A stretch of 64,000 bases of DNA from Mycobacterium sp. ENV421. Its GTDB lineage: Bacteria; Actinomycetota; Actinomycetes; Mycobacteriales; Mycobacteriaceae. The notes below the pieces were generated by a model. The model had not been told where the DNA came from. It worked only from the letters and a program-made list of their open reading frames with translations, and searched no databases. Location: the NCBI RefSeq assembly GCF_002887815.1, contig NZ_PDHO01000004.1, positions 186,001 through 250,000 on the forward strand. The letters are read 5' to 3'. Below are positions 1 to 9,693 of the stretch, in pieces; within the stretch, counting starts at the first letter, position 1, and every line of letters starts with the position of its first letter. Made by a program: the position numbers and the translations under genes.

Positions 1-1420
1 CGACCCGGTAGATCGACTTGAGGGCGAAGAACGCGTCCAGCCCCTCCGGACCCAGTTCGCGGCCGATGCCGCTGGCCTTCACTCCCCCGAATGGCGCACG
101 AAAGTCCAGCTGGTAGTCGTTGATTCCGACGGTGCCGGTACGCACCGCGCGCGCCACCTCGATGGCGCGCTCGTCGTCGGTCGACCACACCGTGCCGGCC
201 AGACCGAACTCGCTGTCGTTGGCCAGCGCGACGGCCTCGTCGTCACCGTCGTACGGGATCACCGCGAGCACCGGACCGAAGATCTCCTCCTGGGCGATCC
301 GATCGGCGTTGTCGACGTCGGCGAACACCGTCGGCGAGACGAACCAGCCGCGCGGCTGATCGGCCGGAACCGAGCCGCCCGCAACCAGTTTCGCCGAGCT
401 TGCCTTCCCGGATTCGATGTAGCCCAGCACCCGGTCGCGTTGGCGGGCACTGACCAGCGGGCCGATATCGGTCGACTTGTCCAGGGGGTCACCGACGGTG
501 AGTTCACCGACCATGCCGACGAGCGCGTCAAGCACCTCGCCGTAGCGTGATCGGGGTGCCAGGATCCGCGAACTGAGGTGGCAGGTCTGACCGTTGTTGA
601 CGAACGACGCGTTCCGCAGGCCCTTGATGGTGGCGTCGAGGTCGGCATCGTCGAGGATGATCGCCGCCGATTTCCCGCCCAGCTCCAGGGTGACCGGGCG
701 CAGCAGCCGGCCGCACACCTCGCCGATCGCACGGCCGGCGACCGTCGACCCGGTGAACGTGACCTTGTCCACGCCTGGATGCGATACCAGGTAGGCGCCG
801 GCCGCCGCGCCACCGGGAACGATGTTGAGCACGCCCGCAGGCAGCCCGGCCTCTTCCGCGGCTTGGGCGAACACCAAAGCGTCCAGCGCGGTTTCGGGAG
901 CGGCCTTGAGCACCACCGTGCAGCCGGCCGCCAGCGCGGGCGCCAGCTTGAAGGCGGCGAGCGCCTGCGGATAGTTCCACGGCACGATCGCGGCCACCAC
1001 ACCGACGGCTTCCCGGCGCACGACGGTGTGCCCGATCATGCTCGGGCGGATCTCCTCGATCGGCGTTTCGGTGATCAGCTGCGCGTAGTAGCGCACCAGA
1101 GCGGCCGGGAAGCGCCCGTTGGCACCGCGCGACAACGACATGGGCATGCCGTTCTCGCGGCTCACCAGCTCGTCGGTGGACCGCGCGCGGCTCTCCAGGG
1201 CGGCAGCGAACGCGATGAGCAATTCGGCCCGGTGGTCGGGCGAGGCGGACTGCCACTGCCCGAGGGCGGCCCGTGCGGCGGCCACCGCGGCGTCGATCTC
1301 GGCCTCGGTGGCGCTGGCACCGTCGCCCAGCGGCTCGCCGGTCGCCGCTTCGATGACCGGCTGTACCTGGTCGGCCTTGCGGAACGTTCCGTCGACGAAA
1401 ATCTGTGCGGCGGTGCTCAT
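1..1420 (-). CDS. NAD(P)-dependent aldehyde dehydrogenase, C-terminus cut by window edge
   Basis: About 473 residues of an aldehyde dehydrogenase are visible; the last few lie beyond the left edge. The enzyme oxidises an aldehyde to the acid with NAD(P)+. Hallmarks read on the minus strand are the cofactor-loop motif VPWNYP, TFTGSTVAGR, the general-base segment LELGGKSA and the catalytic cysteine in NNGQTCHLSSR, followed by EEIFGPVL near the C-terminus. The ATG at 1420 overlaps the stop of the upstream CoA-transferase by four bases (ATGA), so the two are probably co-translated. The substrate cannot be told from sequence; the CoA-transferase partner suggests catabolism of an acid or alcohol through CoA esters, which is inference. 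Confidence 0.9.
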   Translation of the reverse strand, partial: MSTAAQIFVDGTFRKADQVQPVIEAATGEPLGDGASATEAEIDAAVAAARAALGQWQSASPDHRAELLIAFAAALESRARSTDELVSRENGMPMSLSRGANGRFPAALVRYYAQLITETPIEEIRPSMIGHTVVRREAVGVVAAIVPWNYPQALAAFKLAPALAAGCTVVLKAAPETALDALVFAQAAEEAGLPAGVLNIVPGGAAAGAYLVSHPGVDKVTFTGSTVAGRAIGEVCGRLLRPVTLELGGKSAAIILDDADLDATIKGLRNASFVNNGQTCHLSSRILAPRSRYGEVLDALVGMVGELTVGDPLDKSTDIGPLVSARQRDRVLGYIESGKASSAKLVAGGSVPADQPRGWFVSPTVFADVDNADRIAQEEIFGPVLAVIPYDGDDEAVALANDSEFGLAGTVWSTDDERAIEVARAVRTGTVGINDYQLDFRAPFGGVKASGIGRELGPEGLDAFFALKSIYRV

Positions 1421-3759
1421 CTCATCGCTCCTGGAGTCTCGGCGGCCGCGGCGAACAGCACGCCGTCGGCGATCAGTCGGTCGATTTCGTCGGCCGTCAT
1501 GTTCAGCACGTCGGAGCAGATCCGGCGGGTGTCTGCGCCGGGCAGCGGCGCGGGGCGCTGCGGTGCGGGCGGAATGTGGCGGTAGGGTGCCGGGCCTACC
1601 TCGGTCAGCAGCGGATGCTCGAGCAACGGATGGATCATGTCACTGAACACTTTTCGCACCGTCAGCTGCGGATCGTCGGCCAGGTCGGCGACCCGGTTCA
1701 TCGGCCCGGCGGCCACCCCGGCGGCCTGCAGCGCCTCGGCAACCTGCAGTGGCGAGCGTTCCCTCGTCCAGTCGGGCAGTTCCGTGTGGCCGATGACGCG
1801 GGCCACCGCCTCGCGGTCGGCATCGGAACCAATGGACACCACGCACCATTCGTCATCTCCGGCGCACGCCAGCACCAGATGCGCGGCGGGATCCGGCTCG
1901 ACGTGCCCGACTCCGGTGGCCGCGGCGGCCAGCGTGACGTAGAGGGTGTCGAGTTGGTTGATCGCGGCTTCGGCCTGCGACACGTGGGTCCTGGCGCCGA
2001 CGCCGTCCCGCTCGCGGCGGATCAGTCCGGCGAGCGCCCCGATCGCACTGATCCGTCCCACGACATGGTCGGGGAAGATCGTTGTCGCGTCGTAGAACGC
2101 ATGCCGCGCGGTGGGCGCGGGCGGCTCCTGCGACGTCCACAACCGGGTCACGCCGATCGTCGCGCGTACCAGCGGGCCGTACCCCAGGCGTTTGCTCCAC
2201 GGTCCGGTGTCACCGAATGCGCTGCTTTCGGCCAGCACCAGGCCGGGATTGAGCTCACGCAGTCGTTCGGGGGAAAAGCCAAGGGCGGCAAGTGTTCCCG
2301 GCTTGAAGTTGGCGAACACCGCATCGGAGGCCGCCACCAGCCGGCCGAACACCTCGGCGCCTTCGGGGCTGCGCAGCTCCAGGCCCAGGCCGAGCTGGTT
2401 GCGATGGGCGCGGGCGAACGACTCGCTGATCTGCTGATCGGGACGCTTCTGGCGCAAGCCGTCGGGGTAGCCGGCGCTCTCGATTTTGATCACCTCGGCG
2501 CCGAGGTCGCCGAACAGCCGGCTGAGTTCACCGCCGGCGACGATGACACCGAGATCCAGCACCCGCACGCCGGCCAGCGGCCGGGCGCCCACCGCCTGGG
2601 TGGCATTCGGCGCGAATGGCGCTGCCGTCCAACGGGTGTCGCTGCCGTCCAACCCGGGGGCCGGTGTGCGGTAGCCGGCGTGGCTGCCGTCGACCACCCA
2701 GTAGCCGGCCGGTACCCGAGCCGTCACACCCGGCGCCAGCTCGGTGTCCAGCAGCGCCCCCACCTCGGTGAGATGCTCGGACTCCAGCGCTTGCGACGGT
2801 GTCAGCACCGCGGCGATCGGCACACCGTGTGCCTGACCCTCGGCAACCAGCTGAGCCATCGTCTTGCCGGCGAACAGCGCGGCCATCAACTGACCGAGCT
2901 CACCGAAGGCTTTGGTGCGGGCGGCAATCGAGTCGAAAACCGGGTCCTGGAACTGTTCGGGCTCCCCCAGCCACGCCCGCATGCCGCGCCACTGCCGGGG
3001 CGCCAGCACACAGATCCGCACGTAGCCGTCGCGGCAGGCGAAAATGGGATACGAATCCTGATTTCGCGGTCTGCCGCGCCAGCGCTCGGCCGCGTTGCGG
3101 GCGGTCGCGGCCTGACCCTGCGTCCCGAACGGCGGATCCAAGGCCAGCACCACCGCGTCGTACCGGGAGAAATCGATGTAATCGCCTGTCCCGCAGCGTA
3201 ACCGGTTGAAGTACGCCACCAGGACCGCCCACGCCGCCTGCACGGCGGCGGTCGTGGAGGCGATACCGTCCGGAGGCAGCACCGGTGTGCCCGTCATCGG
3301 CCCCGACCGCGACAGCGCGGTGGACATCGCGTAGAGCACCGCGTCGCTGGCCCGCCAGGACGCCCGTGGCCCCTCGGCGCCGAAGTCGGTGACCGTCATC
3401 GCGACCAGCTGCGGGAACTGGTCGGCCAGCGCGACGCATGAGGTGCCGAACGCCGCCGCCAACCCAGGGGTCCCGCTGTCGATGAGGATGTCCGCCTCGC
3501 CGGCCAGCTCGACGAGCCGGCGCCGGTCGGCCTCGGCGGCGGGATCGAGCACCAGGCTGCGTTTGTTCGCGTTGTGCAGTGCGAACGGGATACTGACACC
3601 GTCGAGGCTGGGCAACGCCCGGCGGGCGGGGCTACCTCCCGGCGCCTCGACCTTGATGACATCGGCGCCGAGGTCGGCCAGCAGCCGGGTGACCGGGTCC
3701 CCGGTCTGGTCGCACAGGTCGAGCACCCGCACGCCGGCGAGCAGTGCGGGAGCGGTCAC
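1417..3759 (-). CDS. Two-domain class III (CaiB/BaiF) CoA-transferase, Rv1866-like
   Basis: This 780-residue protein carries two consecutive CaiB/BaiF domains, at about 8-380 and 395-780. Each opens with the same LAGVRVLDL segment followed by GADVIKVEAP or GAEVIKIESAG. Family members move CoA between a donor thioester and an acid through an aspartyl-CoA intermediate. Candidate catalytic aspartates are D164 (PPDGIA) and D564 (FPDHVV). Most relatives are single-domain dimers of about 400 residues; the length matches what I recall of M. tuberculosis Rv1866. I chose the GTG at 3759 because the first domain starts right after it and the longer frame has only low-complexity sequence. The gene is divergent from the phosphoketolase, with a 94-base gap, and overlaps the aldehyde dehydrogenase by four bases. 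Confidence 0.85.
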   Translation of the reverse strand: MTAPALLAGVRVLDLCDQTGDPVTRLLADLGADVIKVEAPGGSPARRALPSLDGVSIPFALHNANKRSLVLDPAAEADRRRLVELAGEADILIDSGTPGLAAAFGTSCVALADQFPQLVAMTVTDFGAEGPRASWRASDAVLYAMSTALSRSGPMTGTPVLPPDGIASTTAAVQAAWAVLVAYFNRLRCGTGDYIDFSRYDAVVLALDPPFGTQGQAATARNAAERWRGRPRNQDSYPIFACRDGYVRICVLAPRQWRGMRAWLGEPEQFQDPVFDSIAARTKAFGELGQLMAALFAGKTMAQLVAEGQAHGVPIAAVLTPSQALESEHLTEVGALLDTELAPGVTARVPAGYWVVDGSHAGYRTPAPGLDGSDTRWTAAPFAPNATQAVGARPLAGVRVLDLGVIVAGGELSRLFGDLGAEVIKIESAGYPDGLRQKRPDQQISESFARAHRNQLGLGLELRSPEGAEVFGRLVAASDAVFANFKPGTLAALGFSPERLRELNPGLVLAESSAFGDTGPWSKRLGYGPLVRATIGVTRLWTSQEPPAPTARHAFYDATTIFPDHVVGRISAIGALAGLIRRERDGVGARTHVSQAEAAINQLDTLYVTLAAAATGVGHVEPDPAAHLVLACAGDDEWCVVSIGSDADREAVARVIGHTELPDWTRERSPLQVAEALQAAGVAAGPMNRVADLADDPQLTVRKVFSDMIHPLLEHPLLTEVGPAPYRHIPPAPQRPAPLPGADTRRICSDVLNMTADEIDRLIADGVLFAAAAETPGAMR

Positions 3760-3853
3760 GAGTCCATCGCCAAGCCGAGCACGTCGGACAGCGTAGTAGT
3801 GAACAATCGGTGCCCCGGCAGCGCGGTCGCCGCGATCAGGGTTTGATGGACCC

Positions 3854-6280
3854 ATGGACTCGCTGAGCGAAGAGACCATTGACCAACTCGACGGCTGGTG
3901 GCGGGCAGCCAATTACCTCTCGGTCGGACAGATCTATCTGTTGGACAATCCCCTGCTGCGCACTCCGCTGAGCCGCGAGGACGTCAAGCCCCGCCTGCTC
4001 GGCCACTGGGGCACCACCCCGGGCCTGAACTTCCTCTACGCGCACCTCAACCGCGCCATCAAAGCGCGCGAGCAGTCGACGGTGTACGTCACCGGACCTG
4101 GTCACGGCGGCCCCGGCCTGGTGGCCAACGCCTACCTGGACGGCACCTACACCGAGACCTACCCCGACATCACCCGGGATGCCGAGGGCCTGCGCCGGCT
4201 GTTCCGCCAGTTCTCGTTCCCCGGTGGCATCCCCTCCCACGTCGCACCGGAGACACCCGGGTCGATCCACGAGGGCGGCGAACTCGGCTACGCGCTGTCG
4301 CATGCCTACGGCGCGGCGTTCGACAATCCGGACCTGCTGGTCGTCGCGGTGGTCGGCGACGGCGAGGCCGAGACCGGTGCGCTGGCCACCAGCTGGCACT
4401 CCAACAAGTTCGTCAACACCGCCCACGACGGTGTGGTGCTGCCGATCCTGCACCTCAACGGCTACAAGATCGCCAACCCCACAGTGCTGGCGCGCATCCC
4501 CGACGACGAATTACGCAGCCTCATGGTCGGATTCGGCCACCAGCCCTACTTCTTCGAGGTGACCGAGGACGCCGCGGCCGATCACGCCGATGCGCACCGC
4601 CGGTTCGCCGCACTTCTCGACGAGGTGCTGGACCGGATCGCCGAAATCAAAGCCTCGCCCTCGGAGGACCGGCCGGCCTGGCCGATGATCGTGTTCCGCA
4701 CGCCCAAGGGATGGACCGGGCCGGCCTACATCGACGGCAAGAAGACCACCGGATCGTGGCGCGCGCACCAGGTTCCGCTGGCCAGCGCGCGGGACACCCC
4801 CGAGCATCTGCAGGTGCTGGCCGACTGGCTGGCGTCCTACCGCGCCGAGGAGCTCTTCGACGCCGACGGCACGTTGGACCCGCGTATCGCCGCGCTGGCG
4901 CCGGAGGGTCAGCTACGGATGAGCGACAACCCGCACACCAACGGCGGCTTGTTGCTCAAAGACCTTCGGCTGCCCGACTTTCGGACGTTCGGGGTGGACG
5001 TGCCCGCACCGGGCGCCACGGTCGCCGAGGCCACCCGGGTGCTCGGCCAGTGGTTGACCGAGGTGATCCGGCTCAACCCGGACAACTTCCGGATCTTCGG
5101 GCCCGACGAGACGGCGTCCAACCGGTTGCAGGCGGTCTTCGACGTGACCGACAAACAGTGGAGTGCCGAACTGCTCGGCCCCGAGGTCGACGAACATCTG
5201 GCCCGCGCAGGGCGAGTGATGGAGATGCTCTCCGAACACCAGTGTCAAGGCTGGCTGGAGGGTTACCTGCTGACCGGCAGGCACGGGCTGTTCAACTGCT
5301 ACGAGGCGTTCATCCACATCATCGACTCGATGTTCAACCAGCACGCCAAATGGCTGAAGGTGACCAACCACATCCCGTGGCGCCGACCGATCGCCAGCCT
5401 GAATTACCTGCTGTCCAGCCATGTTTGGCGCCAAGACCACAACGGCTTCAGCCATCAGGACCCAGGGTTCATCGACCACGTCGTCAACAAGCGGGCCGAG
5501 GTGGTGCGGGTGTACCTGCCGCCGGATGCCAACACCCTGCTGTCCACCTACGACCACTGCCTGCGCTCACGCCAGTACGTCAACGTCGTCGTCGCAGGCA
5601 AGCAGCCGCACCCCAACTTCCTCACCATGGAGGAGGCGATCGCGCACTGCACCCGCGGCCTGGGCATCTGGGAGTGGGCCGGCAACGAGACGGTCGGGGA
5701 AGATCCGGACGTGGTGATCGCGGCCGCCGGTGACGTCCCGACGCTGGAGGCGCTGGCCGCCGTCGACCTACTGCGCCAGCATCTGCCGGAGCTGCGGGTC
5801 CGGTTCGTCAACGTCGTCGACCTGATGCGACTGCAGGACGACACCGAGCATCCGCACGGGCTGTCGAGCCGGGCCTTCGACGGGATCTTCACCGCGGACA
5901 AGCCGGTGATCTTCGCCTATCACGGCTACCCCTGGCTGATCCACCGGCTGACCTACCGCCGCAGCAACGACAGCCGCATCCATGTTCGCGGCTACAAGGA
6001 AGAGGGCACCACCACGACACCGTTCGACATGGTGATGCTCAACGACCTGGACCGCTTCCACCTGGTCATCGACGTCATCGATCGGGTGCCGCAGCTGCAG
6101 TCGAGCTGCGCCACACTGCGCCAGGAGATGGTCGACAAGCGCCTCGCCGCCCGCGAATACACCCGGACCCACGGCGACGACATCCCCGAAGTACGCGACT
6201 GGGTGTGGCCGGATGCGCGCGGCGAGCAGACCGGTGCGGCGGTCGACGCCACCGCCGCGACCGGCGGTGACAACGAGTAG
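3854..6280 (+). CDS. xfp: Xylulose-5-phosphate/fructose-6-phosphate phosphoketolase
   Basis: The 808-residue product is a full-length thiamine-diphosphate phosphoketolase, which splits xylulose-5-P or fructose-6-P with phosphate to give acetyl phosphate and a shorter sugar phosphate. Diagnostic motifs are GPGHGGPG (residues 81-88), EGGELGY (140-146) and the ThDP/Mg site GDGEAETG (168-175). The C-terminal half keeps [17 protein letters not shown]. Length agrees with the family (about 800). The ATG at 3854 follows a weak GATCAGGG ribosome-site candidate. No acetate kinase or phosphotransacetylase gene lies nearby, so its acetyl phosphate would be handled by enzymes encoded elsewhere. M. tuberculosis, as I recall, lacks this gene, so it is probably accessory to the conserved block that starts at adhA. 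Confidence 0.95.
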   Translation: MDSLSEETIDQLDGWWRAANYLSVGQIYLLDNPLLRTPLSREDVKPRLLGHWGTTPGLNFLYAHLNRAIKAREQSTVYVTGPGHGGPGLVANAYLDGTYTETYPDITRDAEGLRRLFRQFSFPGGIPSHVAPETPGSIHEGGELGYALSHAYGAAFDNPDLLVVAVVGDGEAETGALATSWHSNKFVNTAHDGVVLPILHLNGYKIANPTVLARIPDDELRSLMVGFGHQPYFFEVTEDAAADHADAHRRFAALLDEVLDRIAEIKASPSEDRPAWPMIVFRTPKGWTGPAYIDGKKTTGSWRAHQVPLASARDTPEHLQVLADWLASYRAEELFDADGTLDPRIAALAPEGQLRMSDNPHTNGGLLLKDLRLPDFRTFGVDVPAPGATVAEATRVLGQWLTEVIRLNPDNFRIFGPDETASNRLQAVFDVTDKQWSAELLGPEVDEHLARAGRVMEMLSEHQCQGWLEGYLLTGRHGLFNCYEAFIHIIDSMFNQHAKWLKVTNHIPWRRPIASLNYLLSSHVWRQDHNGFSHQDPGFIDHVVNKRAEVVRVYLPPDANTLLSTYDHCLRSRQYVNVVVAGKQPHPNFLTMEEAIAHCTRGLGIWEWAGNETVGEDPDVVIAAAGDVPTLEALAAVDLLRQHLPELRVRFVNVVDLMRLQDDTEHPHGLSSRAFDGIFTADKPVIFAYHGYPWLIHRLTYRRSNDSRIHVRGYKEEGTTTTPFDMVMLNDLDRFHLVIDVIDRVPQLQSSCATLRQEMVDKRLAAREYTRTHGDDIPEVRDWVWPDARGEQTGAAVDATAATGGDNE

Positions 6281-6325
6281 ATCTTTGCTGGGGTACCGGT
6301 GAGCGCGGGTACACTCGGGCGGGTT

Positions 6326-7090
6326 ATGTCTGAGCACAGCGCGGCGGCCGCGCCTCCCCACCCCCATGCGTTGCAGCTGGCCGCCCTGCACCACTTCCGC
6401 GTCTACGTCGATATCGGCGTCGTCGTCGTCGTGCTCGCCATGAGCAACCTGCTCGCCCACTTCACCACGCCATGGGCGAACATCGCCGTGGTGCCCGCCG
6501 CGGCCGCCGGCCTGCTGGTGCTGGTGCGCTCCCGCGGATTGGGCTGGGCGGAACTGGGATTGGGCCGCGAGCACTGGAAGTCCGGCGCGCTCTACGCGCT
6601 GGGCGCGGTGCTCCTGGTGCTGACCGTGATCGCCGTCGGCGCGCTGCTCCCCTGGACCCGCCCGATGTTCTTGAACAACCACTACGCGACGCTGTCCGGT
6701 GCTTTGGTCGCCTCGATGATCATCATCCCGCTGCAGACCGTCATCCCCGAGGAGCTGGCCTTCCGGGGCGTGCTGCACGGCGCCCTCGACCGGGCCTGGG
6801 GTTTTCGGGGCGTTGCCGCCGCCGGGTCGTTGCTGTTCGGGCTGTGGCACGTCGCCAGCTCACTGGGCTTGACCAGCAGTAACGTCGGTTTCACGCGCCT
6901 GTTCGGCGGCGGGTTCCTGGGCATGCTCGCCGGGGTGGTGATGGCGGTGCTGGCCACCGGTGCGGCCGGCTTCGCGTTCACCTGGCTGCGGCGGCGCAGC
7001 GGGAGCCTGATCGCGCCGATCGCGTTGCATTGGTCACTCAACGGCCTCGGTGCGCTGGCCGCCGCGCTGGTCTGGCACCTGTCAACCTGA
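6326..7090 (+). CDS. CPBP-family intramembrane metalloprotease
   Basis: This 254-residue multi-pass membrane protein has the three motifs of the CPBP (CAAX protease/Abi) family: EELAFRG with E142, E143 and R147, then FGLWH, then HWSLNG near the C-terminus. Those residues form the metal-dependent active site in the membrane. About six to seven hydrophobic segments are visible. A GTG at 6299 could extend it by nine residues, but the ATG at 6326 directly precedes the conserved part, and a possible -10 box (TACACT, 6310-6315) lies just upstream of it. The 3' end overlaps the convergent CGNR gene by nine bases. The target is unknown; bacterial relatives take part in prenyl-protein or peptide processing and in self-immunity. 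Confidence 0.85.
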   Translation: MSEHSAAAAPPHPHALQLAALHHFRVYVDIGVVVVVLAMSNLLAHFTTPWANIAVVPAAAAGLLVLVRSRGLGWAELGLGREHWKSGALYALGAVLLVLTVIAVGALLPWTRPMFLNNHYATLSGALVASMIIIPLQTVIPEELAFRGVLHGALDRAWGFRGVAAAGSLLFGLWHVASSLGLTSSNVGFTRLFGGGFLGMLAGVVMAVLATGAAGFAFTWLRRRSGSLIAPIALHWSLNGLGALAAALVWHLST

Positions 7091-7660
7091 GGTTCGGCTG
7101 CGCCGCGCGCGGAACTCCCGGTTCTTGAGCTTGTTGCCGCAGGTCGCCATATCGCACCAAGTCCCGCCGTGGTTTCGCGAGCGGTCGTAGAACGCCCACC
7201 GGCAGTTCGCGTTGCCGCATGCCTTCAGCTGCGCCCAGGTCCCGTCGCGCTGAGCTTCCGAGACGATCAGCAGCAGCGATAGCAGCCGCCCCGCCAGCGA
7301 GCCGGCGTCGGCGGCCACGTCGAGCGCGCCGTCGGAGCGCAGGTGCACCCGCGCGGTGGCGGTATCGGCGATCCGGCTCAGCGGCCGCAGGTCGTCGGGG
7401 GTCGGCGCGGGGCCGCCCGCGTTGTGCACCAGCAGAGCGCGCAGGGCTTCCCGTACCCCACGGATCTCGTCCAATTCCTGCGGCGTGACAGTCCCGTCGG
7501 CCGTCAGCAGGCCGTGAGATCGCAACCAGGGCTCGGCGTCGCCGGCGCCGGCCAGCCGGTCCGCGCCGGATTCCAGGTCGGCGGTGTTGACCAGCGCCTG
7601 GACCCGGGCGAGCGGCTCGGGCGCCGGCTTGCTCTCGGGGTCTGCCAGCCAGTCGGCCAT
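7082..7660 (-). CDS. CGNR zinc-finger / ABATE-domain protein, probable transcription regulator
   Basis: The 192-residue protein has a helical N-terminal ABATE-like region (about 1-130) and a C-terminal CGNR zinc finger: CGNANCRWAF, then the DRSRN motif, then CDMATCGNKLKNREFR. Four cysteines are placed to bind one zinc. Proteins of this design are predicted stress-responsive regulators in actinobacteria; the N-terminal part may bind a small ligand. The ATG at 7660 begins a coherent N-terminus (MADWLADPES). The gene diverges from the small gene at 7783, and the nested inverted repeat at 7682-7740 between them is a natural candidate for its own operator. That link is inference. Confidence 0.8.
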   Translation of the reverse strand: MADWLADPESKPAPEPLARVQALVNTADLESGADRLAGAGDAEPWLRSHGLLTADGTVTPQELDEIRGVREALRALLVHNAGGPAPTPDDLRPLSRIADTATARVHLRSDGALDVAADAGSLAGRLLSLLLIVSEAQRDGTWAQLKACGNANCRWAFYDRSRNHGGTWCDMATCGNKLKNREFRARRSRTSG

Positions 7661-7681
7661 GGCGTCGAGTGTAGGTACGAG

Positions 7682-7740
7682 TGACCATCAAAACAACTTG
7701 ACCGGTCATGAATGACCGGTGTAACGTTTTGGATGGTCAT
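7682..7740. promoter_or_regulatory. Nested inverted-repeat operator with TGACC half-sites
   Basis: An inner dyad, ACCGGTCAT-GA-ATGACCGGT (7701-7720), is perfect over 9-base arms. It is flanked by outer arms GACCATCAAAAC (7683-7694) and GTTTTGGATGGTC (7726-7738), which are complementary except for one extra base. TGACC or GGTCA half-sites occur at 7682, 7699, 7704, 7713 and 7735. It sits between two divergent genes, 22 bases from one start and 43 from the other. This looks like a cooperative regulator binding region; the CGNR protein is the closest candidate. Confidence 0.6.
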
Positions 7741-7782
7741 TTAGAGTGAGGCAACGAGGCCTGCTCGGAACAGGAAACGCCC

Positions 7783-8286
7783 ATGGGGCTCAACCAATTT
7801 CACGACAACTTCGGCGAGATTAACACCCGGCTCACGGGCGGCCCCGACGCCCCCGCGCCGGCGTCGTCACATCAGGACGCGACAGTCAGCGCGCGGCTGC
7901 GGGCACGACTTTTCGCCGGCCGGCTCGACCGCGACGTCGACGACGGCATCGCACCACTGCCCGGCAGCCCACTGGCGGTCCACATGGCGCGGCTGACCTC
8001 GATCCCCGAACGCGAAGCACTCGCCCGCAGCCTGCGCCAAGCCCTGGGCGACCTGCACCGCGACCGGCCGGCAATCTCGTCGCACATCCCGGTGCATCCG
8101 CAGCGGTTGGCAACCTGCCGCGACGTGGTCGACGACATCACCCTGCGACTGCACGCCCCGCAACCGGTGCGGGCGCGCGGCATGGCCCGGCTGCGGATCC
8201 TGCTGTCCGACGGAACCGGTCCGCTGTACCGCAGCGGGCGGGGCAGCCTGGCCGCGGGCCTGCGCGGAGTCCTGGCCGCCCTCTGA
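7783..8286 (+). CDS. Conserved hypothetical protein, 167 aa
   Basis: I do not recognise this protein. It is soluble and rich in Arg and Ala, with no signal peptide or membrane segment. A variable N-terminal 45 residues precede a region with predicted helices (LARSLRQALGDLHRD) and a C-terminus ending GRGSLAAGLRGVLAAL. The start ATG at 7783 has an AGGAA ribosome site. It diverges from the CGNR regulator and shares the 7682-7740 operator region, so regulation by that protein is plausible. Its 3' end is one base from the convergent alcohol dehydrogenase stop. Codon use is typical of the window. Confidence 0.65.
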   Translation: MGLNQFHDNFGEINTRLTGGPDAPAPASSHQDATVSARLRARLFAGRLDRDVDDGIAPLPGSPLAVHMARLTSIPEREALARSLRQALGDLHRDRPAISSHIPVHPQRLATCRDVVDDITLRLHAPQPVRARGMARLRILLSDGTGPLYRSGRGSLAAGLRGVLAAL

Positions 8287-8287
8287 G

Positions 8288-9292
8288 TCAGGGCAGCAGG
8301 ACCGCCGCCCCCGCGATCCGACCCTCGGCCAGGTCGGTCAGGGCCCGGTCAGCTTGTCCGAGCGGATATTCCGGCGTCGTGACCTCGATGCGGTGCCGGC
8401 CCGCGAAGGCAAGGAACTCGCGGGCGTCGGCGCGGGTGTTCGACGACACCGACCGGACCTGGCGTTCCTGGAACAGGTGTCGCTGATAGTTCAGGGCCGG
8501 GATGTCGCTGAGGTGAATGCCTGCGATAGCGAGCGTCCCGCCGCGATCGAGCGCCTCGAGGGCAGGCAGCACCAGGTCGCCGACCGGGGCGAACAAGATC
8601 GCCGCGTCCAGCGGGACCGGCGGCGGGTCGGCCGCTCCCTGCGCGGACGCCACCCCCAGGCTCAGTGCCAGCTCCTGCGCCTCGGTGCCGCGCGTCATGA
8701 CGTGGACCTCGGCGCCCTGCGCCAGCGCCACCTGCGCGGTGATGTGGGCGCTGCCGCCGAACCCGTAGAGGCCCAGCCGTCCCCCGGGTGGGAGCTCGGC
8801 GCGCAGCAGCGACCGGTAGCCGATGATTCCGGCGCACAGCAGCGGCGCCAGTTCGCTGTCGGTATAGCCGTCCGGCAGTCGATGGGCGAAATCAGCTGGC
8901 ACAGTGGCGAAGTCGGCATATCCGCCGTCGGCGTCCCACCCCGTGTAGCGCGAGTTCGGGCATAGGTTCTCCGCGCCTCGGCGGCAGTACTGGCACACCC
9001 CGCAGGTGTGGCGCAGCCACGCGATGCCGACCCGGTCGCCGGTGGCGAATTCCGCACCCACGTCGGATCCGACCTCGATGACCTCGCCGACCACCTCGTG
9101 CCCGGGTGTGACATGTGGGCGGTGCACGGCCAGGTCGCCCTCGGTGACATGCAGGTCGGTGCGGCAGACGCCGCAGGCCAGCACGGCCACCAGCAGTTCG
9201 CCGGACGCGGGCCGCGGAACGGCTGCGGCACTGTCCAACTCCAGCGGGTGAGTGCGCATCGGCCCGGGCCGACGTACCCGCCAGGCGCGCAT
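8288..9292 (-). CDS. adhA: Zinc-dependent alcohol dehydrogenase (Rv1862/AdhA-like)
   Basis: The 334-residue enzyme belongs to the medium-chain zinc alcohol dehydrogenases, which interconvert alcohols and aldehydes with NAD(P). The catalytic-zinc ligands are in [14 protein letters not shown] and GHEVVGEV. The structural-zinc cysteines are in [15 protein letters not shown]. The nucleotide fold reads [11 protein letters not shown] chose the ATG at 9292 because it starts the conserved [10 protein letters not shown] segment. It overlaps the stop of the upstream GlsB-type gene by one base (TAATG), which implies coupling. Gene order with that gene and apa copies M. tuberculosis Rv1860-Rv1862. The physiological substrate is unknown. 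Confidence 0.9.
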   Translation of the reverse strand: MRAWRVRRPGPMRTHPLELDSAAAVPRPASGELLVAVLACGVCRTDLHVTEGDLAVHRPHVTPGHEVVGEVIEVGSDVGAEFATGDRVGIAWLRHTCGVCQYCRRGAENLCPNSRYTGWDADGGYADFATVPADFAHRLPDGYTDSELAPLLCAGIIGYRSLLRAELPPGGRLGLYGFGGSAHITAQVALAQGAEVHVMTRGTEAQELALSLGVASAQGAADPPPVPLDAAILFAPVGDLVLPALEALDRGGTLAIAGIHLSDIPALNYQRHLFQERQVRSVSSNTRADAREFLAFAGRHRIEVTTPEYPLGQADRALTDLAEGRIAGAAVLLP

Positions 9293-9591
9293 TAGGTCTT
9301 GCGGACCATGCCGACGATCCAGAGCAGGATCACCGAGCCCAGGACCGCGGTGAACAGGGTGAACCACCATCCGCCCGCCGCGGTGTCCAGGAAGAAGCTC
9401 AGCAGGAATCCGCCGACGAGCGCGCCCACGATCCCGATGACGATGTTCATCAGGATGCCCGAGCTGCCGCCCTTGACGATCTTGCCGGCGATCCAGCCCG
9501 CCAGCGCGCCGATGATGATGTAGCCGATCCAGCCGACGCTGGTCAGCGTCGTCGAACGGGCGAGGAATTCAGTCGCTGCAACCATGTCCAT
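9292..9591 (-). CDS. GlsB/YeaQ/YmgE-family stress-response membrane protein (Rv1861-like)
   Basis: This 99-residue integral membrane protein has three hydrophobic segments and the glycine-rich family core [18 protein letters not shown] followed by [10 protein letters not shown]. Family members are small stress-associated membrane proteins with no firm biochemical role. The ATG at 9591 has a good ribosome site (GAGGAG) six bases upstream. It is the first gene of a two-gene unit with adhA. A possible -10 box (TATACC on the minus strand, 9644-9649) lies about 55 bases upstream. Confidence 0.85.
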   Translation of the reverse strand: MDMVAATEFLARSTTLTSVGWIGYIIIGALAGWIAGKIVKGGSSGILMNIVIGIVGALVGGFLLSFFLDTAAGGWWFTLFTAVLGSVILLWIVGMVRKT

Positions 9592-9667
9592 GACGGTCTC
9601 CTCAGGTTGGCTGGCCAGCGCGAATGCCGACCGCTATCCCTTTGGTATACGCCTGGCAGGTAACGAT

Positions 9668-9686
9668 TGGCCGCATCAAACGGCCA
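9668..9686 (-). terminator. Weak hairpin downstream of apa
   Basis: TGGCCG (9668-9673) and CGGCCA (9681-9686) form a six-base stem with a seven-base loop, eight bases after the apa stop on the minus strand. There is no clear U-tract. It could end apa transcription before adhA, but it is short. Confidence 0.3.
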
Positions 9687-9693
9687 CGATCAC

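Noticed and set aside
1405..3201. Long plus-strand reading frame of 598 codons
   Set aside because: It is antisense to the two-domain CoA-transferase, has no recognisable motif and is rich in Arg, Gly and His, as expected of a shadow frame in high-GC DNA.
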